In this document: piece after piece, positions 50,949 through 61,000 of the stretch
Numbering within the stretch: the first letter of the stretch is position 1
Layout of the letters: every line of letters begins with the position of its first letter
DNA from: Candidatus Altimarinota bacterium
Lineage (GTDB): Bacteria; Patescibacteriota; Gracilibacteria; JAUYGZ01
Reading direction: 5' to 3'
DNA length: 64,000 nt
NCBI GenBank assembly: GCA_029233985.1
Contig: JARGOK010000001.1
Location: forward strand, 867,096 to 931,095
The notes under the pieces: generated by a model
Seen by the model: the letters and a program-made list of their open reading frames with translations, nothing else
What the model was told of the DNA's origin: nothing
Database searches by the model: none
Position numbers and translations under genes: made by a program

Positions 50949-51317
50949 ATGGATCATTATCAATTTGACCACCTCGAAGAAAACCCAGAACAATATATCT
51001 TTCGGCCATTAGTGAACTTTGAGGTAGATGGTATTGAACTCAGGAATAACGAATTTTATGATATCCTCTTTGTTTCTCGTCAGGTTATTCTTATCACTTT
51101 TAGAGATTGTTCTTATGATTACCCGTCACAGGTGAAATTGTCTGTCCCAGCAAATTTGGCTTTTGATGGACAGAAAGTTTTTATCCATGTGTGCCTTGAG
51201 CTCATGATTGATGATTTGAACAGTGGAGAAGATCCTTATATAACAATGTCAAATGATTTGAACTCACAGAAAGAACTCGTCATACCAGATTATATTGATG
51301 AGGTATATCTGGATTGA
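50949..51317 (+). CDS. orphan acidic protein, ~122 residues
   Basis: I do not recognise this protein. I choose the ATG at 50949 (MDHYQFDHLEENPEQY); an upstream ATG at 50922 lies in the loop of an inverted repeat. The sequence is strand-rich and acidic (FYDILFVSRQVILITFRD, VKLSVPANLAFDGQKV), with no signal peptide or membrane segment. It is convergent with the TspO-like gene. Confidence 0.5.
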   Translation: MDHYQFDHLEENPEQYIFRPLVNFEVDGIELRNNEFYDILFVSRQVILITFRDCSYDYPSQVKLSVPANLAFDGQKVFIHVCLELMIDDLNSGEDPYITMSNDLNSQKELVIPDYIDEVYLD

Positions 51318-51333
51318 TTCTGTGGTGATCTTT

Positions 51334-51726
51334 TTAAGCATTTAAGTATGTCACGGTGAGCTGAAGCACTGTTGCAAAGATGACCCAAGCGAGGTAGGGG
51401 ATATTTGCATATGCTACCCACGGGAGCTGAGGTTTGATAGACTTGATGGCCCATACTAAAGTCCCTAACACGAAAAGGATATCCAGTGATGCCAAGAGGT
51501 TGTTTTGAAGTCCGAATTGAATAGGCGTAAACGCAAAATTGAAGAAGAGATTTAATGCAAAGGGAATGGCTGTTTTTTTAGGGATGTCTTTTTTATAGGC
51601 TTTGTAAAAGACTGTTGTAAAGGATGCGACAATGATGACATAAAGAATGGTCCATACTGGTCCAAAGAGCCATGATGGAGGTGCCCAAAATGGTCTGATG
51701 AGCTCTGCATAGTATGTTGATTCCAT
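51334..51726 (-). CDS. TspO/MBR family membrane protein, short form
   Basis: TspO proteins are five-helix membrane proteins that bind tetrapyrroles and lipids. The hallmark RPFWAPPSWLFGPVWTILY is at residues 11-29, and NLFFNFAFTPIQFGLQN and PWVAYANIPYLAWVIFATVL follow. The protein has 130 residues and begins just before the hallmark, so the usual first membrane helix is missing. No upstream in-frame sequence supplies it. It lies downstream of the tuf terminator. Confidence 0.82.
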   Translation of the reverse strand: MESTYYAELIRPFWAPPSWLFGPVWTILYVIIVASFTTVFYKAYKKDIPKKTAIPFALNLFFNFAFTPIQFGLQNNLLASLDILFVLGTLVWAIKSIKPQLPWVAYANIPYLAWVIFATVLQLTVTYLNA

Positions 51727-51800
51727 TTTTGAATATGTAAGGGGGTATTGCCACTAGTTTAATGTATTGAGTTGTAATTTTCTTCTTTTTTTCCTTTACT

Positions 51801-51832
51801 AAAAAGCCCCATTCTTGCGATTGGGGCTTTTT
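51801..51832 (-). terminator. terminator of tuf
   Basis: AAAAAGCCCCA (51801-51811) and TGGGGCTTTTT (51822-51832) form an 11-bp stem with a ten-base loop, 24 bases past the tuf stop. Confidence 0.85.
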
Positions 51833-51856
51833 AAGTTTTTTTTGAAGAGTGAGTTC

Positions 51857-53044
51857 TTACTTAAGGATCTTGGTAACAACACCAGCTCCTACTGTTCGTC
51901 CTCCTTCACGGATAGCAAAACGAGTTCCTTCGTTTACCGCGATAGAGTTTCCAAGAACAACGTTTACCTTGAGGTTATCTCCAGGCATTACCATTTCAGT
52001 ACCTTCTGGAAGGTGAACTTCACCTGTCACATCAGTTGTACGGATGTAGAATTGAGGTTTGTATCCTTTGAAAAATGGAGTGTGACGTCCTCCTTCTTCT
52101 TTTGTGAGAACATAGATTTCTCCTTCGAATTCTGTATGAGGAGTGATTGTTCCTGCTTTAGCAAGGACCATTCCACGTTCGATTTCTTCACGTTCGATTC
52201 CTCGAATGAGAAGACCAACGTTGTCTCCAGCTTGACCTTGGTCGAGAAGTTTTTTGAACATTTCTACCCCAGTAACAGTAACTTTTCGTGTTTCACGAAT
52301 ACCTACCATTTCTACTTCTTCATTTACTTTTACAACTCCTGTTTCGATACGTCCAGTAGCAACTGTTCCACGTCCCTTAATAGAGAACACGTCTTCAACA
52401 GGCATAAGGAAGTCTTTGTCGAGTTCTCGTTGTGGTTCTGGTACGTATGTATCGAGAGATTTGAGAAGTTCTTTGATTGGTTCAGCATCTGCACCACTTG
52501 GGTCCTCGAGAGCTTTGAGAGCTGATCCTTTGATAACTGGTGTGTCGTCTCCAGGGAATTCGTATTTGTTGAGAAGATCACGGATTTCCATTTCTACGAG
52601 CTCAACGAGTTCTGCATCGTCTACCATGTCAGTCTTGTTCATAAAGACAATGATGTATGGAACATTTACCTGACGTGCGAGAAGGATATGCTCACGAGTT
52701 TGTGGCATTGGTCCATCAGCAGCAGAAACTACGAGGATAGCAGCATCCATTTGAGCTGCACCTGTAATCATGTTTTTTACGTAATCAGCATGACCTGGAC
52801 AATCTACATGAGCGTAATGACGAGTCTCAGTACTGTACTCTACATGCGAAGTAGCGATCGTGATCCCACGTTCTTTTTCTTCTGGTGCGTTATCGATTTG
52901 ATCGAAAGCTTTTGCTACTCCACCTCCCATTACAGAAGCAACGGTAGTGATAGCTGCGGTCAAGGTTGTTTTACCATGATCAACATGACCAATGGTACCT
53001 ACATTTACATGAACCTTGTCGCGTACAAAGACGTTTTGTGCCAT
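51857..53044 (-). CDS. tuf: elongation factor Tu
   Basis: GTPase that delivers aminoacyl-tRNA to the ribosome. G motifs are GHVDHGKT near residue 19, DCPGHADY near 80 and NKTD near 135. Domain 2 and 3 landmarks include [40 protein letters not shown] and [24 protein letters not shown]. At 395 residues it is full length. Its usual partners fusA, rpsL and rpsG are not in the window. A minus-strand TATAAT lies at 53071-53076. Confidence 0.98.
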   Translation of the reverse strand: MAQNVFVRDKVHVNVGTIGHVDHGKTTLTAAITTVASVMGGGVAKAFDQIDNAPEEKERGITIATSHVEYSTETRHYAHVDCPGHADYVKNMITGAAQMDAAILVVSAADGPMPQTREHILLARQVNVPYIIVFMNKTDMVDDAELVELVEMEIRDLLNKYEFPGDDTPVIKGSALKALEDPSGADAEPIKELLKSLDTYVPEPQRELDKDFLMPVEDVFSIKGRGTVATGRIETGVVKVNEEVEMVGIRETRKVTVTGVEMFKKLLDQGQAGDNVGLLIRGIEREEIERGMVLAKAGTITPHTEFEGEIYVLTKEEGGRHTPFFKGYKPQFYIRTTDVTGEVHLPEGTEMVMPGDNLKVNVVLGNSIAVNEGTRFAIREGGRTVGAGVVTKILK

Positions 53045-53070
53045 ACTGAGCTGAATAAAATGATAAAAGT

Positions 53071-53076
53071 ATTATA
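53071..53076 (-). promoter_or_regulatory. TATAAT -10 box for tuf
   Basis: On the minus strand a perfect TATAAT lies 27 bases before the tuf start. A TGC just before it may act as an extended -10, as no -35 match is visible. Confidence 0.45.
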
Positions 53077-53327
53077 AGCATTGTTAGCGGAAAGATGGTA
53101 TCATTGGGTAATTGGGGTGTCAAATGATCATTGTGTCAATTTTTGTATCAGGGAGGTGATAGGAACTTTTTGAACCGTCATAACGAGGTGAGTTTTGGGA
53201 TAAATGATAGGTTTCTTTGTTCTTAAAGCAGTTCTCGCCTTCATACGTTTTGAATGACTTGGGAATTATGAGGGGGATGTCTTTTTCTGTTATAATGATG
53301 GTGTTTTGCTTTTGATGTTGCTTCTTC

Positions 53328-54404
53328 ATGAATACTTTTGGTCATTTGTTTCGGATAACAACCTTTGGAGAGTCACATGGAGGAGCTGTGGGAGTGGTTC
53401 TTGATGGTTGTCCGGCTGGTTTGAAATTGGAGGTGAAGGATTTTTTTCAAGACTTGGCACGACGTCGCACTGGTCAGAGCTCTATTACTTCAGCTCGCCA
53501 GGAGATAGATGAGGTTGAGATTCTTTCCGGTGTGTTTGAGGGGAAAACAATAGGGTCGCCGATTCTTTTGATGGTGAGGAATAAGGATGCGAGATCGAAC
53601 GACTATAAGAGGATAAAAGACACGTACCGCCCTAGTCATGCCGACTATACATATGATGCTAAATATGGAGTTCGGAATTGGACTGGTGGGGGTCGTGCTT
53701 CTGCCCGAGAAACAACAGCGAGGGTGATGGCTGGCGTGGTGGCAAAAAAAATATTAAAAAAGGTCTGTGGAATGAATGTTTTGGCGTATGTGGATCGAGT
53801 GGGTCTTATTGGTGGATCTATTGATCCGATGAAAGTAACCTTGAAAAAAGTAGAGGCAAATATCGTGCGGTGTCCCGATGCGAAGTTGGCCAAGGAAATG
53901 ATTGAGCGAATAAAAGAAGTGCAAAAAGAAGGTGATACAATTGGTGGAACGGTGAGTTGCATTGTGAAGAAAGTTCCAGTAGGTCTTGGAGATCCAGTAT
54001 TTGCAAAAATAAAAGCTTCATTGGCACAAGCGATGATGAGTCTTCCAGCAACGATGGGAGTCGAGTTTGGATCAGGTTTTGGTTCGCTGGGGATGATTGG
54101 GAGTGAACACAATGATGTGTTTGAGTCAGTTTTAGGTGAAATTAAAACGAAGACGAATTTTTCTGGAGGGATACAGGGTGGGATCACCAATGGGATGCCA
54201 GTGGTGTTTCGGACGGTGTTTAAGCCAGTTTCGACGATTTTCAAAACACAAGAGACAGTGACAAAGAAAGGAAAGAAAACGAAGCTACTGATGCCGGGTC
54301 GTCATGATCCTTGTGTGGTCCCGCGGGCGGTGGTGATGGTGGAGGCTATGACGGCTTTAGTTATGGTAGATGCGTTGTTGAGGCAAAAGAGTGTGCAGAT
54401 TTAA
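53328..54404 (+). CDS. aroC: chorismate synthase
   Basis: Last enzyme of the shikimate pathway, converting EPSP to chorismate with reduced FMN. It shows FRITTFGESHGGAVGVVLDGCPAGL, RRRTGQSSITSARQEIDEVEILSGVFEGKTIGSP, RPSHADYTYDAKYGVRNWTGGGRASARETTARV and MPGRHDPCVVPRAV, all family hallmarks in overlapping blocks. At 358 residues it is complete. No other aromatic-pathway gene is in the window. mutY starts nine bases after its stop. Confidence 0.96.
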   Translation: MNTFGHLFRITTFGESHGGAVGVVLDGCPAGLKLEVKDFFQDLARRRTGQSSITSARQEIDEVEILSGVFEGKTIGSPILLMVRNKDARSNDYKRIKDTYRPSHADYTYDAKYGVRNWTGGGRASARETTARVMAGVVAKKILKKVCGMNVLAYVDRVGLIGGSIDPMKVTLKKVEANIVRCPDAKLAKEMIERIKEVQKEGDTIGGTVSCIVKKVPVGLGDPVFAKIKASLAQAMMSLPATMGVEFGSGFGSLGMIGSEHNDVFESVLGEIKTKTNFSGGIQGGITNGMPVVFRTVFKPVSTIFKTQETVTKKGKKTKLLMPGRHDPCVVPRAVVMVEAMTALVMVDALLRQKSVQI

Positions 54405-54412
54405 AATCTAAA

Positions 54413-55585
54413 ATGAAACACATAAAAAATGAGGATTGGTATTGGTTTCTTGATCAGATCAAGGGATGGTATCACCCTGATCATCGAAAGCTTCCCTGGA
54501 AGGATATCGATAATGCGTATTATGTGTGGGTGAGTGAAGTGTTTCTTCAGCAAACGCAGGCAGATCGGGTAGTAGAGTTTTTTATACGGTTTACGTCACG
54601 ATTCCCTACGGTGGAAAGGTTGGCGAAAGCGAGTTTTGAAGAAGCGTTGCCGTACTTTAAAGGCTTGGGGTTTTATGAGAGGTTGAGGAGGATGATAGAG
54701 ACTTCGCAGGCTGTTGTTGAAAAATTCGATGGAATTTTTCCCAATGATATTGAGCAGCTTGAATCTTTGCCTGGGATTGGCCCTTATACAGCACGTGCAG
54801 TTGCTTCATTTGCTTATGGGCAAAAAACAGTGGCACCTGACACGAATGTTGCTCGTATACTCAGTCGGTTTTTTGAGCCGGTGAAAGTGCTTGACGAAGA
54901 GAAGGCTCATGTAAAAGCGAAGGCAAAGGAGATTAAATGGGTGATGAAAAGGCTTGATTGGTTTGATGAGCACTACCCAGAAGACATGAGTTTAAATCAG
55001 GTGTTGATGGATTTTGGTTCTCAAATTTGTAAGGCCAGGGACCCGAAGTGTTCAATTTGCCCTTTGATAAAACAGTGTGCTTATGGGAGAGATCCATCAC
55101 AATTTGAGAAAATCCAAAGCACAAAATTTAAAATTCAAAAAGAGCGAATTCCACAGGGATATGAGAAGGTTGTGGTGGGGGTGCTTATTCAAGAGAAGAG
55201 AGTCTTAGTTTCTCGGAGAAAGGCAGGACAGACTTTTGCGGGACTTCTCGAGTTCCCGGGAGGGAAGGTTGAAGAGGGGGAGGATTTGAGGGGAGCGATG
55301 CAGCGGGAGTTTCGGGAGGAAGTGGGAGTTGAAGTATCCGTTCGTCCGCCTTTCGAAAAAATGGCGCTTCATCGGCAAAAGAAGGTATTGAATTTTCATC
55401 GGTGTCGAATACTTCAAATCCAAAATCCAAAGCTCAAAATCCAAAAAAACTTTCCTTCCGGAAAAGTGATGCAGGGTATGGAAGATCAAGAGTTGATGTG
55501 GATTGATCAAAGAGACTTGGATCCGAAGGAGTTTTTGCCGGCGAATAAGGGTGTGATTGAGTCTTTGAAGAAGAGTCGGATGTGA
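54413..55585 (+). CDS. mutY: A/G-specific adenine glycosylase with Nudix domain
   Basis: Removes adenine mispaired with 8-oxoguanine. The start at ATG 54413 gives 390 residues. Catalytic E42 (VSEVFLQQTQ), the helix-hairpin-helix LPGIGPYTARAV (119-130), D143 (APDTNVARIL) and the 4Fe-4S cysteines C206, C213, C216 and C222 are all present. The C-terminal recognition domain keeps a complete Nudix box (283-305). Two peptide stretches, 233-242 and 334-346, are encoded by AAATCCA-type DNA heptads and look inserted. Stop is TGA. Confidence 0.94.
   Translation: MKHIKNEDWYWFLDQIKGWYHPDHRKLPWKDIDNAYYVWVSEVFLQQTQADRVVEFFIRFTSRFPTVERLAKASFEEALPYFKGLGFYERLRRMIETSQAVVEKFDGIFPNDIEQLESLPGIGPYTARAVASFAYGQKTVAPDTNVARILSRFFEPVKVLDEEKAHVKAKAKEIKWVMKRLDWFDEHYPEDMSLNQVLMDFGSQICKARDPKCSICPLIKQCAYGRDPSQFEKIQSTKFKIQKERIPQGYEKVVVGVLIQEKRVLVSRRKAGQTFAGLLEFPGGKVEEGEDLRGAMQREFREEVGVEVSVRPPFEKMALHRQKKVLNFHRCRILQIQNPKLKIQKNFPSGKVMQGMEDQELMWIDQRDLDPKEFLPANKGVIESLKKSRM
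55110..55137 (+). repeat. four tandem heptads (AAATCCA type) inside mutY
   Basis: Four adjacent 7-base units of consensus AAATYCA encode a Lys/Ile/Gln-rich stretch just after the iron-sulfur cluster, in the linker to the Nudix domain. Confidence 0.65.
55416..55450 (+). repeat. five tandem heptads (AAATCCA type) inside mutY
   Basis: Adjacent 7-base units, three of them exact AAATCCA, encode the Ile/Gln/Lys-rich peptide at residues ~335-346, inside the Nudix domain's later part. Confidence 0.7.
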
Positions 55586-55805
55586 CATGCTTTTTGTCTT
55601 TATAAAAGCATTGGTTTGCCTATTGAAATTCAAGTGGTTGTCTCCTGGGATTCTGTAATATATTTGAGAACTTCTTTCTCCACTGACTGTTAAGGTTGCT
55701 GATGGATTTTGATGTTTTTCAATGTTTGTTGTTTCAGCTTCTATTTTGTTGTAACAAATTGACGATTCTTCCGTACTTATTGTCTTCAGTCATTAATATT
55801 TTTTT

Positions 55806-56216
55806 ATGAAACGTCTTTCTTTATTCTTTTTAGCAGTTCTTGTTGCTTTTCAGATATTCAGCCCTGCTTTTGCTTTTGTGGAGAGTTTTAATGGGAATGT
55901 GACGCTTTCGGAAGGTGTTGTTGAGCCTTTTAATGGAAATGTAGCTCCTTCAGAGGGCATTGCACCTTTTCGTGGGAGTATTGCTCCATCAGAAGGACTC
56001 TTTGCACCGTTTAATGGTGTGGTGATCCCACCTGACTTTGAAGCTAGGTTGGGGATGGATTGTCCTGAAGCTCGATCACAATGTATTCGAATGGTGTATC
56101 GTAATGTATATCAGTCTCTTCGGAAATCTTTGTCTCGACAAGAACTTCAAAAAAGTCGCACTCTTTTAAAGCGGATTATTTGGCAGTATAAACGGAATAT
56201 GATGCGTTCTCGATGA
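55806..56216 (+). CDS. small secreted protein with tandem 13-14-residue repeats
   Basis: I do not recognise this protein. Residues 1-23 are a clear signal peptide ending AFA. Residues 27-77 hold four repeats of the form PFNGNVAPSEG plus 2-3 residues (first SFNGNVTLSEG, third PFRGSIAPSEG, last truncated to PFNGVVIPPD). The remaining ~55 residues contain two cysteines (MDCPEARSQC) and a basic helix. It is likely exported by Sec, and may be surface-bound or free. It is monocistronic. Confidence 0.65.
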   Translation: MKRLSLFFLAVLVAFQIFSPAFAFVESFNGNVTLSEGVVEPFNGNVAPSEGIAPFRGSIAPSEGLFAPFNGVVIPPDFEARLGMDCPEARSQCIRMVYRNVYQSLRKSLSRQELQKSRTLLKRIIWQYKRNMMRSR

Positions 56217-56228
56217 TGAGCAATTCTC

Positions 56229-56636
56229 TTAGTGAAGGCTTTTATCATACAGCTCGACCATCTGTTGAAGAAACCACATTTTATATCCCACGATTCCGAC
56301 AAGGAGGACGATAGTAGGCCAGAGGAGCTGTGAGTATGCAGAATAGATAAATACGAGGAAGACGATGCCTCCAATGGTTCCTGTTATTTTGAGTTTGTTC
56401 TGATTTTTTTTGCTCTTGAGATAGAGTTGTTCTCCTAGTACTGCTCGGCTCATCCAGGCTTTATTGTGAGATGGAGGTGAGAAAAGAATAGGGTTTATAA
56501 TGGTGTAGACGATCAGACTTACGATGAGAACCCATGCTTTTTGCCAGAGAGCGGGCGCAAGAACGAAAATGATTAAAAAGCGAGTCCACCCACTCCAAGG
56601 GTTGCTGTGTCGTTTCCAAGTTTGAGGTTTCATCAT
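56229..56636 (-). CDS. small membrane protein (DUF6653-like)
   Basis: A 135-residue protein with about three hydrophobic segments (FLIIFVLAPALW, WVLIVSLIVYTIINPILF and GGIVFLVFIYSAYSQ). Near the N-terminus, RHSNPWSGWTRF resembles the start of the DUF6653 family, which I assign from memory and with caution. Function is unknown. It lies downstream of the antiporter gene on the same strand and may be cotranscribed with it. Confidence 0.6.
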   Translation of the reverse strand: MMKPQTWKRHSNPWSGWTRFLIIFVLAPALWQKAWVLIVSLIVYTIINPILFSPPSHNKAWMSRAVLGEQLYLKSKKNQNKLKITGTIGGIVFLVFIYSAYSQLLWPTIVLLVGIVGYKMWFLQQMVELYDKSLH

Positions 56637-56684
56637 GAGTAGAAGTGTTTTTATTGTCTAGAAGGAAATGAGTGAATGGTCGGG

Positions 56685-57740
56685 CTATCCTCTCATAAAG
56701 AGGTAGCTCATGTAGCCAATGTAGCTCATGATAAAGACGATTCCTTCGGTTTTTGATAGGGTGAACTCATCGTTTTGAAACTTGTAGAGCCACCAGCGAT
56801 CTTCTTGGTTTTTTGTGGCGATGAAGAGAAAAAGAAGGAATGTTGCCAGAGCACAAACAAAAATATCTGCATTGAGGACGGGATTGAAAGGGAGTGGGTT
56901 GATGAGTGCTGTTAGCCCAAGGACCCAGAAAATATTGAAGAGATTTGATCCGACGACATTTCCGATAGCGATATCGCTATTTTTTTTGTATGTGGCTATG
57001 GCTGAGGTGGCGAGCTCTGGAGCTGAAGTACCCAGTGCGAGTATAGTGAGACCGACAAAAGACTCGCTGAGTCCAAACATCGAGGCTATTCCAAGAGCTC
57101 CATTGATAACTAATTGACCACCAATAGATAGACCTATGAGTCCTAAGAAGATATACCCGATACTTTTTTTTGTAGACATAGTCTGCATGTCTTCTGATAT
57201 TTCTTGAGCATCTTCGGCAATAGCGTCCGGGATGGTTGGGTTTTTGGCGATTCCGAATGAATAATAGATAAAGATAATGAAAAAGAGCATCAGAGCTATT
57301 CCATCAGATCGAGTGAGTCCAGAGAATTGTGCACCATCGAGGAGAGTATCATTTGCCAGAGCAAAAAGAGCGATGACGGCTAAAAGATTGAGAGGGATTT
57401 CTTTCCAGATGGTTCCTTTTGAAACTGACAGGGGATAGATAAAAGCACATACCCCTAGAATAAGGAGTATATTTGAGATATTTGAGCCAATAACGTTTCC
57501 GATTGCGAGATCTGTTGCGCCCTGGAATCCTGAAAGCACTGTTACGAGGAGCTCTGGAAGAGATGTTCCAAAGGCGACGATAGTTAGCCCGATAACAAGT
57601 TCACTGATATGAAAACGTTTTGCTATGGAAGAGGCACCTTCTACGAGATAGTCAGCTCCTTTTATGAGGGCAATGAATCCAATTGGAAGAAGGAGAGAGG
57701 CGTGGAGTGGGGCTGTGATGAAAGTAATGAATTCAGACAT
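56685..57740 (-). CDS. calcium/sodium antiporter (CaCA family, YrbG type)
   Basis: A 351-residue membrane protein with the two inverted alpha-repeats of cation/Ca2+ exchangers: VIGLTIVAFGTSLPELLVTV with AIGNVIGSNISNILLILG in the first half, and VGLTILALGTSAPELATSAI with AIGNVVGSNLFNIFWVLG in the second. The transport glutamates in the PEL motifs are present. A cytoplasmic loop of about 30 acidic residues separates the halves. It likely exports Ca2+ in exchange for Na+ or H+. Confidence 0.9.
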   Translation of the reverse strand: MSEFITFITAPLHASLLLPIGFIALIKGADYLVEGASSIAKRFHISELVIGLTIVAFGTSLPELLVTVLSGFQGATDLAIGNVIGSNISNILLILGVCAFIYPLSVSKGTIWKEIPLNLLAVIALFALANDTLLDGAQFSGLTRSDGIALMLFFIIFIYYSFGIAKNPTIPDAIAEDAQEISEDMQTMSTKKSIGYIFLGLIGLSIGGQLVINGALGIASMFGLSESFVGLTILALGTSAPELATSAIATYKKNSDIAIGNVVGSNLFNIFWVLGLTALINPLPFNPVLNADIFVCALATFLLFLFIATKNQEDRWWLYKFQNDEFTLSKTEGIVFIMSYIGYMSYLFMRG

Positions 57741-57894
57741 ATGATTGTGATTTCAGACTGGTAAAGGGCTGGATTTTTATGTTTATGATTGTCCTTATCT
57801 AACTAAATCATTGCTTTTTTCTCAACCAAAACTGTAAAAATGATGCAAATTTAGATTGTTTTTCCACATAATAGTTTTTTTGCAATAAAACCTT

Positions 57895-57923
57895 TTGGTT
57901 TTTAGCCTTTTATCACATATAAT
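57895..57923 (+). promoter_or_regulatory. promoter of rpoB-rpoC
   Basis: TTGGTT (57895-57900) and TATAAT (57918-57923) have a 17-base spacer. Confidence 0.65.
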
Positions 57924-57929
57924 AGTTCG

Positions 57930-58060
57930 GCCTTGATTCTGCGTATATATATGGATCGAGTGTCGTGTGTCCGGATGAGTTACTGTTATACACACGCGGT
58001 AAAAATACCTGTTTTTAGTGAACAGGCTTCTTTTCTTGTATTTCTAACCTCTGCCTTTCT
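57930..58060 (+). promoter_or_regulatory. rpoB 5' leader with two hairpins
   Basis: The ~130-base leader contains a 7-bp stem CGTGTGT/ACACACG (57964-57970, 57990-57996) and a 6-bp hairpin CCTGTT/AACAGG (58008-58013, 58021-58026) followed by T-rich sequence. This could be a weak attenuator. The L10/L7/L12 genes that often precede rpoB are absent. Confidence 0.35.
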
Positions 58061-61000
58061 ATGGCTAAATCACAGTCTTCAACTGGCACGCAAGGGAGTG
58101 GATTTAAAATATCCACTGTTGAAAACCTTGTCGATGCTCGTAAAACCGCGCTTGATCGATCTACTTCTGTAGACCAAGCTGGGCGGTATTTTTTTACATC
58201 TGCGGATGAGTATCCGTTTCCGAACTTGATTGAGATCCAGTTGGATTCTTATCAATGGTTTCTCGAAGAAGGTATTCGTGAGCTTTTTGACGAAGTTTCT
58301 CCTATTATTGACTTCTCTGGTAAAAAGATTGAATTACATTTTCTTGATCATTCTTTTGAAACTCCAAAGTATGATCCTGAAACAGCAAAGAAGCGAAACT
58401 TATCATATGAATCAACATTGAAGGTTCATGTGCGTCTTGTGAATAAAGAAACTGGCGAAATTAAGGAGCAAGATATTTATCTTGGAAATATTCCTTTGAT
58501 GACCGATAAGGGAACTTTTGTAGTGAATGGTATTGAGAGAGTGGTTGTGAATCAATTGGTGAGAAGTCCTGGTGTGTTTTTTGGAAGAAATGCCTCTTTT
58601 CCAAAACATTACACAGCTAAAATCATTCCTAAGAGGGGAGTGTGGCTAGAGCTTGAAACAGACAAGAAAGGAATTATTCATGTGAAAATTGACCGCCGAC
58701 GAAAGGTCTACTTGACCTCACTGCTTCGAATCTTTGGATATGAAACAGACAAGGAAATCTTGAATCTTTTTGCTGATCTTCGACAAGAAGGACAGCCTGA
58801 TTTTATCTTGAATACTCTTGAAAAAGATACAGCGAAGACTTCTGAAGAAGCTTATCAAGCTATTTACCGAAAGCTCCGACCTGGTGATATGGCGACTGCT
58901 GCGAATGCAAAGCAATTGATTGATAGTATGTTCTTTGACTTCAAGCGATACGATATGTCTGTGATTGCGCGATATAAGATGAATAAACGATTTGATATTG
59001 ATTTGCCTCATGATATTGAGCATCGAGTATTCCAAGTCTCTGACTTGGTTCATATCTCTCGTCACCTTATCGATTTGAACAATGGTAATGGAAAGCCAGA
59101 TGATATTGATCATCTCTCCAATCGTCGTGTTCGGAGTGTAGGGGAATTGGTTCAGAATAAGTTCCGAATCGGACTTCTTCGAACAGAGCGTATTGCTAAG
59201 GATCGAATGACCGTCCTTGAGCTCGATACTGTGACTCCTACTCAATTGATCAATGCACGACCTATTACTGCAGTGATGAGAGAATTCTATGCGAGTTCTC
59301 AGTTGTCTCAGTTTATGGATCAAACCAATCCTTTGTCTGAGCTTGCTCATAAGCGACGTCTTTCGGCGATGGGGCCTGGTGGACTTTCTCGTGAGAGAGC
59401 TTCATTTGATGTCCGTGATGTGCATACTTCGCATTATGGTCGTATTTGTCCGATTGCTACTCCCGAAGGACCGAATATTGGACTTGTCGTTCATTTAGCG
59501 ACTTATGCCAAGATTAATGAGTTTGGGTTTATTGAAACACCATTCCGGACAGTTGCTCATACAGTTCCAAATAAAGAGAGTGAACTCGTAGGTCGTATGG
59601 CTGGTGAAGATATTTCAGATGATAAAAAGAAGGTGATTGTGAAAAAAGATGTAGTGATCGATAAAGCGATTGCTGCAAAAATTGCTAAAGTGAAGCAGTA
59701 TAAAGATGGTGTGCCTGTTCGTGCGTATTTAACAGATACCGTAGAATACTATGATGCTGATGATGAACAAAACTTGACCATTGCACAATCGAATACAGAA
59801 ACTGATGAGTTGCGACAGATTGTCGAAAAACAAGTAGCGTCACGTGAAAAAGGTGAACCTATTCAAGCGCATGTGAATGAGATCACTCATATGGATGTTT
59901 CACCAAAGCAGATTATCTCAGTGACGACTTCTTTGATTCCATTTCTCGAGCATGATGATAATACTCGTGCTTCAATGGGAACAAATATGCAACGTCAAGC
60001 GGTTTCCCTCATCAATCCTCAGTCTCCATTGGTAGGAACAGGTATGGAAGGGTTGGCTGCCCGGAGTTCTGGACATGTGGTGGTGGCAGAAAAAGATGGA
60101 ATTGTTGAATCTGTGGATGCAGGTCAAATGGCTCTTCTTTACAAGAATGGAGAAAAGAAAATCTACAATATCTCTACTTACCACCGTTCAAATCAAGCAA
60201 CATCATTGCATATGAGACCAACTGTTGTGGTCGGACAAAAGGTGAAGAAGGGTCAAGTTTTGACTGATGGTCCTGCTATTCGTGATGGAGAATTGGCACT
60301 TGGTCAAAATCTGATGGTGGCATATATGTCATGGGAAGGATACAACTTTGAGGATGCGGTGATTGTTTCCGATCGTGTATACAGAGAGGGTGATTATGAT
60401 TCTATTCATATTGAGTCGTATACGGTAGATGTTCGAGATACAAAACTTGGTCCGGAGATCGTTACTCGCGACATTCCAAATGTTGGTGAGGATAAGCTTA
60501 AAGACTTGGATAGTGAAGGAGTGGTACGGATTGGAGCCTTTCTGAAGGAAGGGGATATCTTGGTTGGAAAAATTACTCCGAAGGGAGAAACTGATCTCAG
60601 CCCAGAAGAGCGTCTTCTCCAAGCGATCTTTGGTGATAAGGCAAAAGATGTAAAAGATACATCACTTCGTCTTCCTGGAGGTACTGGAGGAAAAGTTGTT
60701 GATATTCAAATCTTTTCTCGTGCTGATGGAGATGATCTTTCACAAGGGATTATCAAGCAGATCAAAGTCTACGTTGCTCAAATGAGAAAAATCCAGGTTG
60801 GAGATAAAATGGCTGGTCGGCATGGAAACAAGGGAGTGATTTCTCGAATTGTTCCTCAAGAAGACATGCCTTATCTCCCAGATGGAACACCTGTAGATAT
60901 TATTTTGAATCCATTGGGAGTTTCTTCCCGTATGAATATTGGGCAGATTCTCGAAACCCATTTGGGATGGGCTGCGAATGTTCTTGGGTTTAAAGTGGCT

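Noticed and set aside
53120-53329. 69-residue minus-strand frame between tuf and aroC
   Set aside because: Low-complexity Lys/Asn/Ser composition, no promoter or conserved feature; it covers the region that should hold the aroC and tuf promoters.
57933-58172. 79-residue plus-strand frame upstream of rpoB
   Set aside because: It overlaps the rpoB start in another frame and lies in the structured leader.
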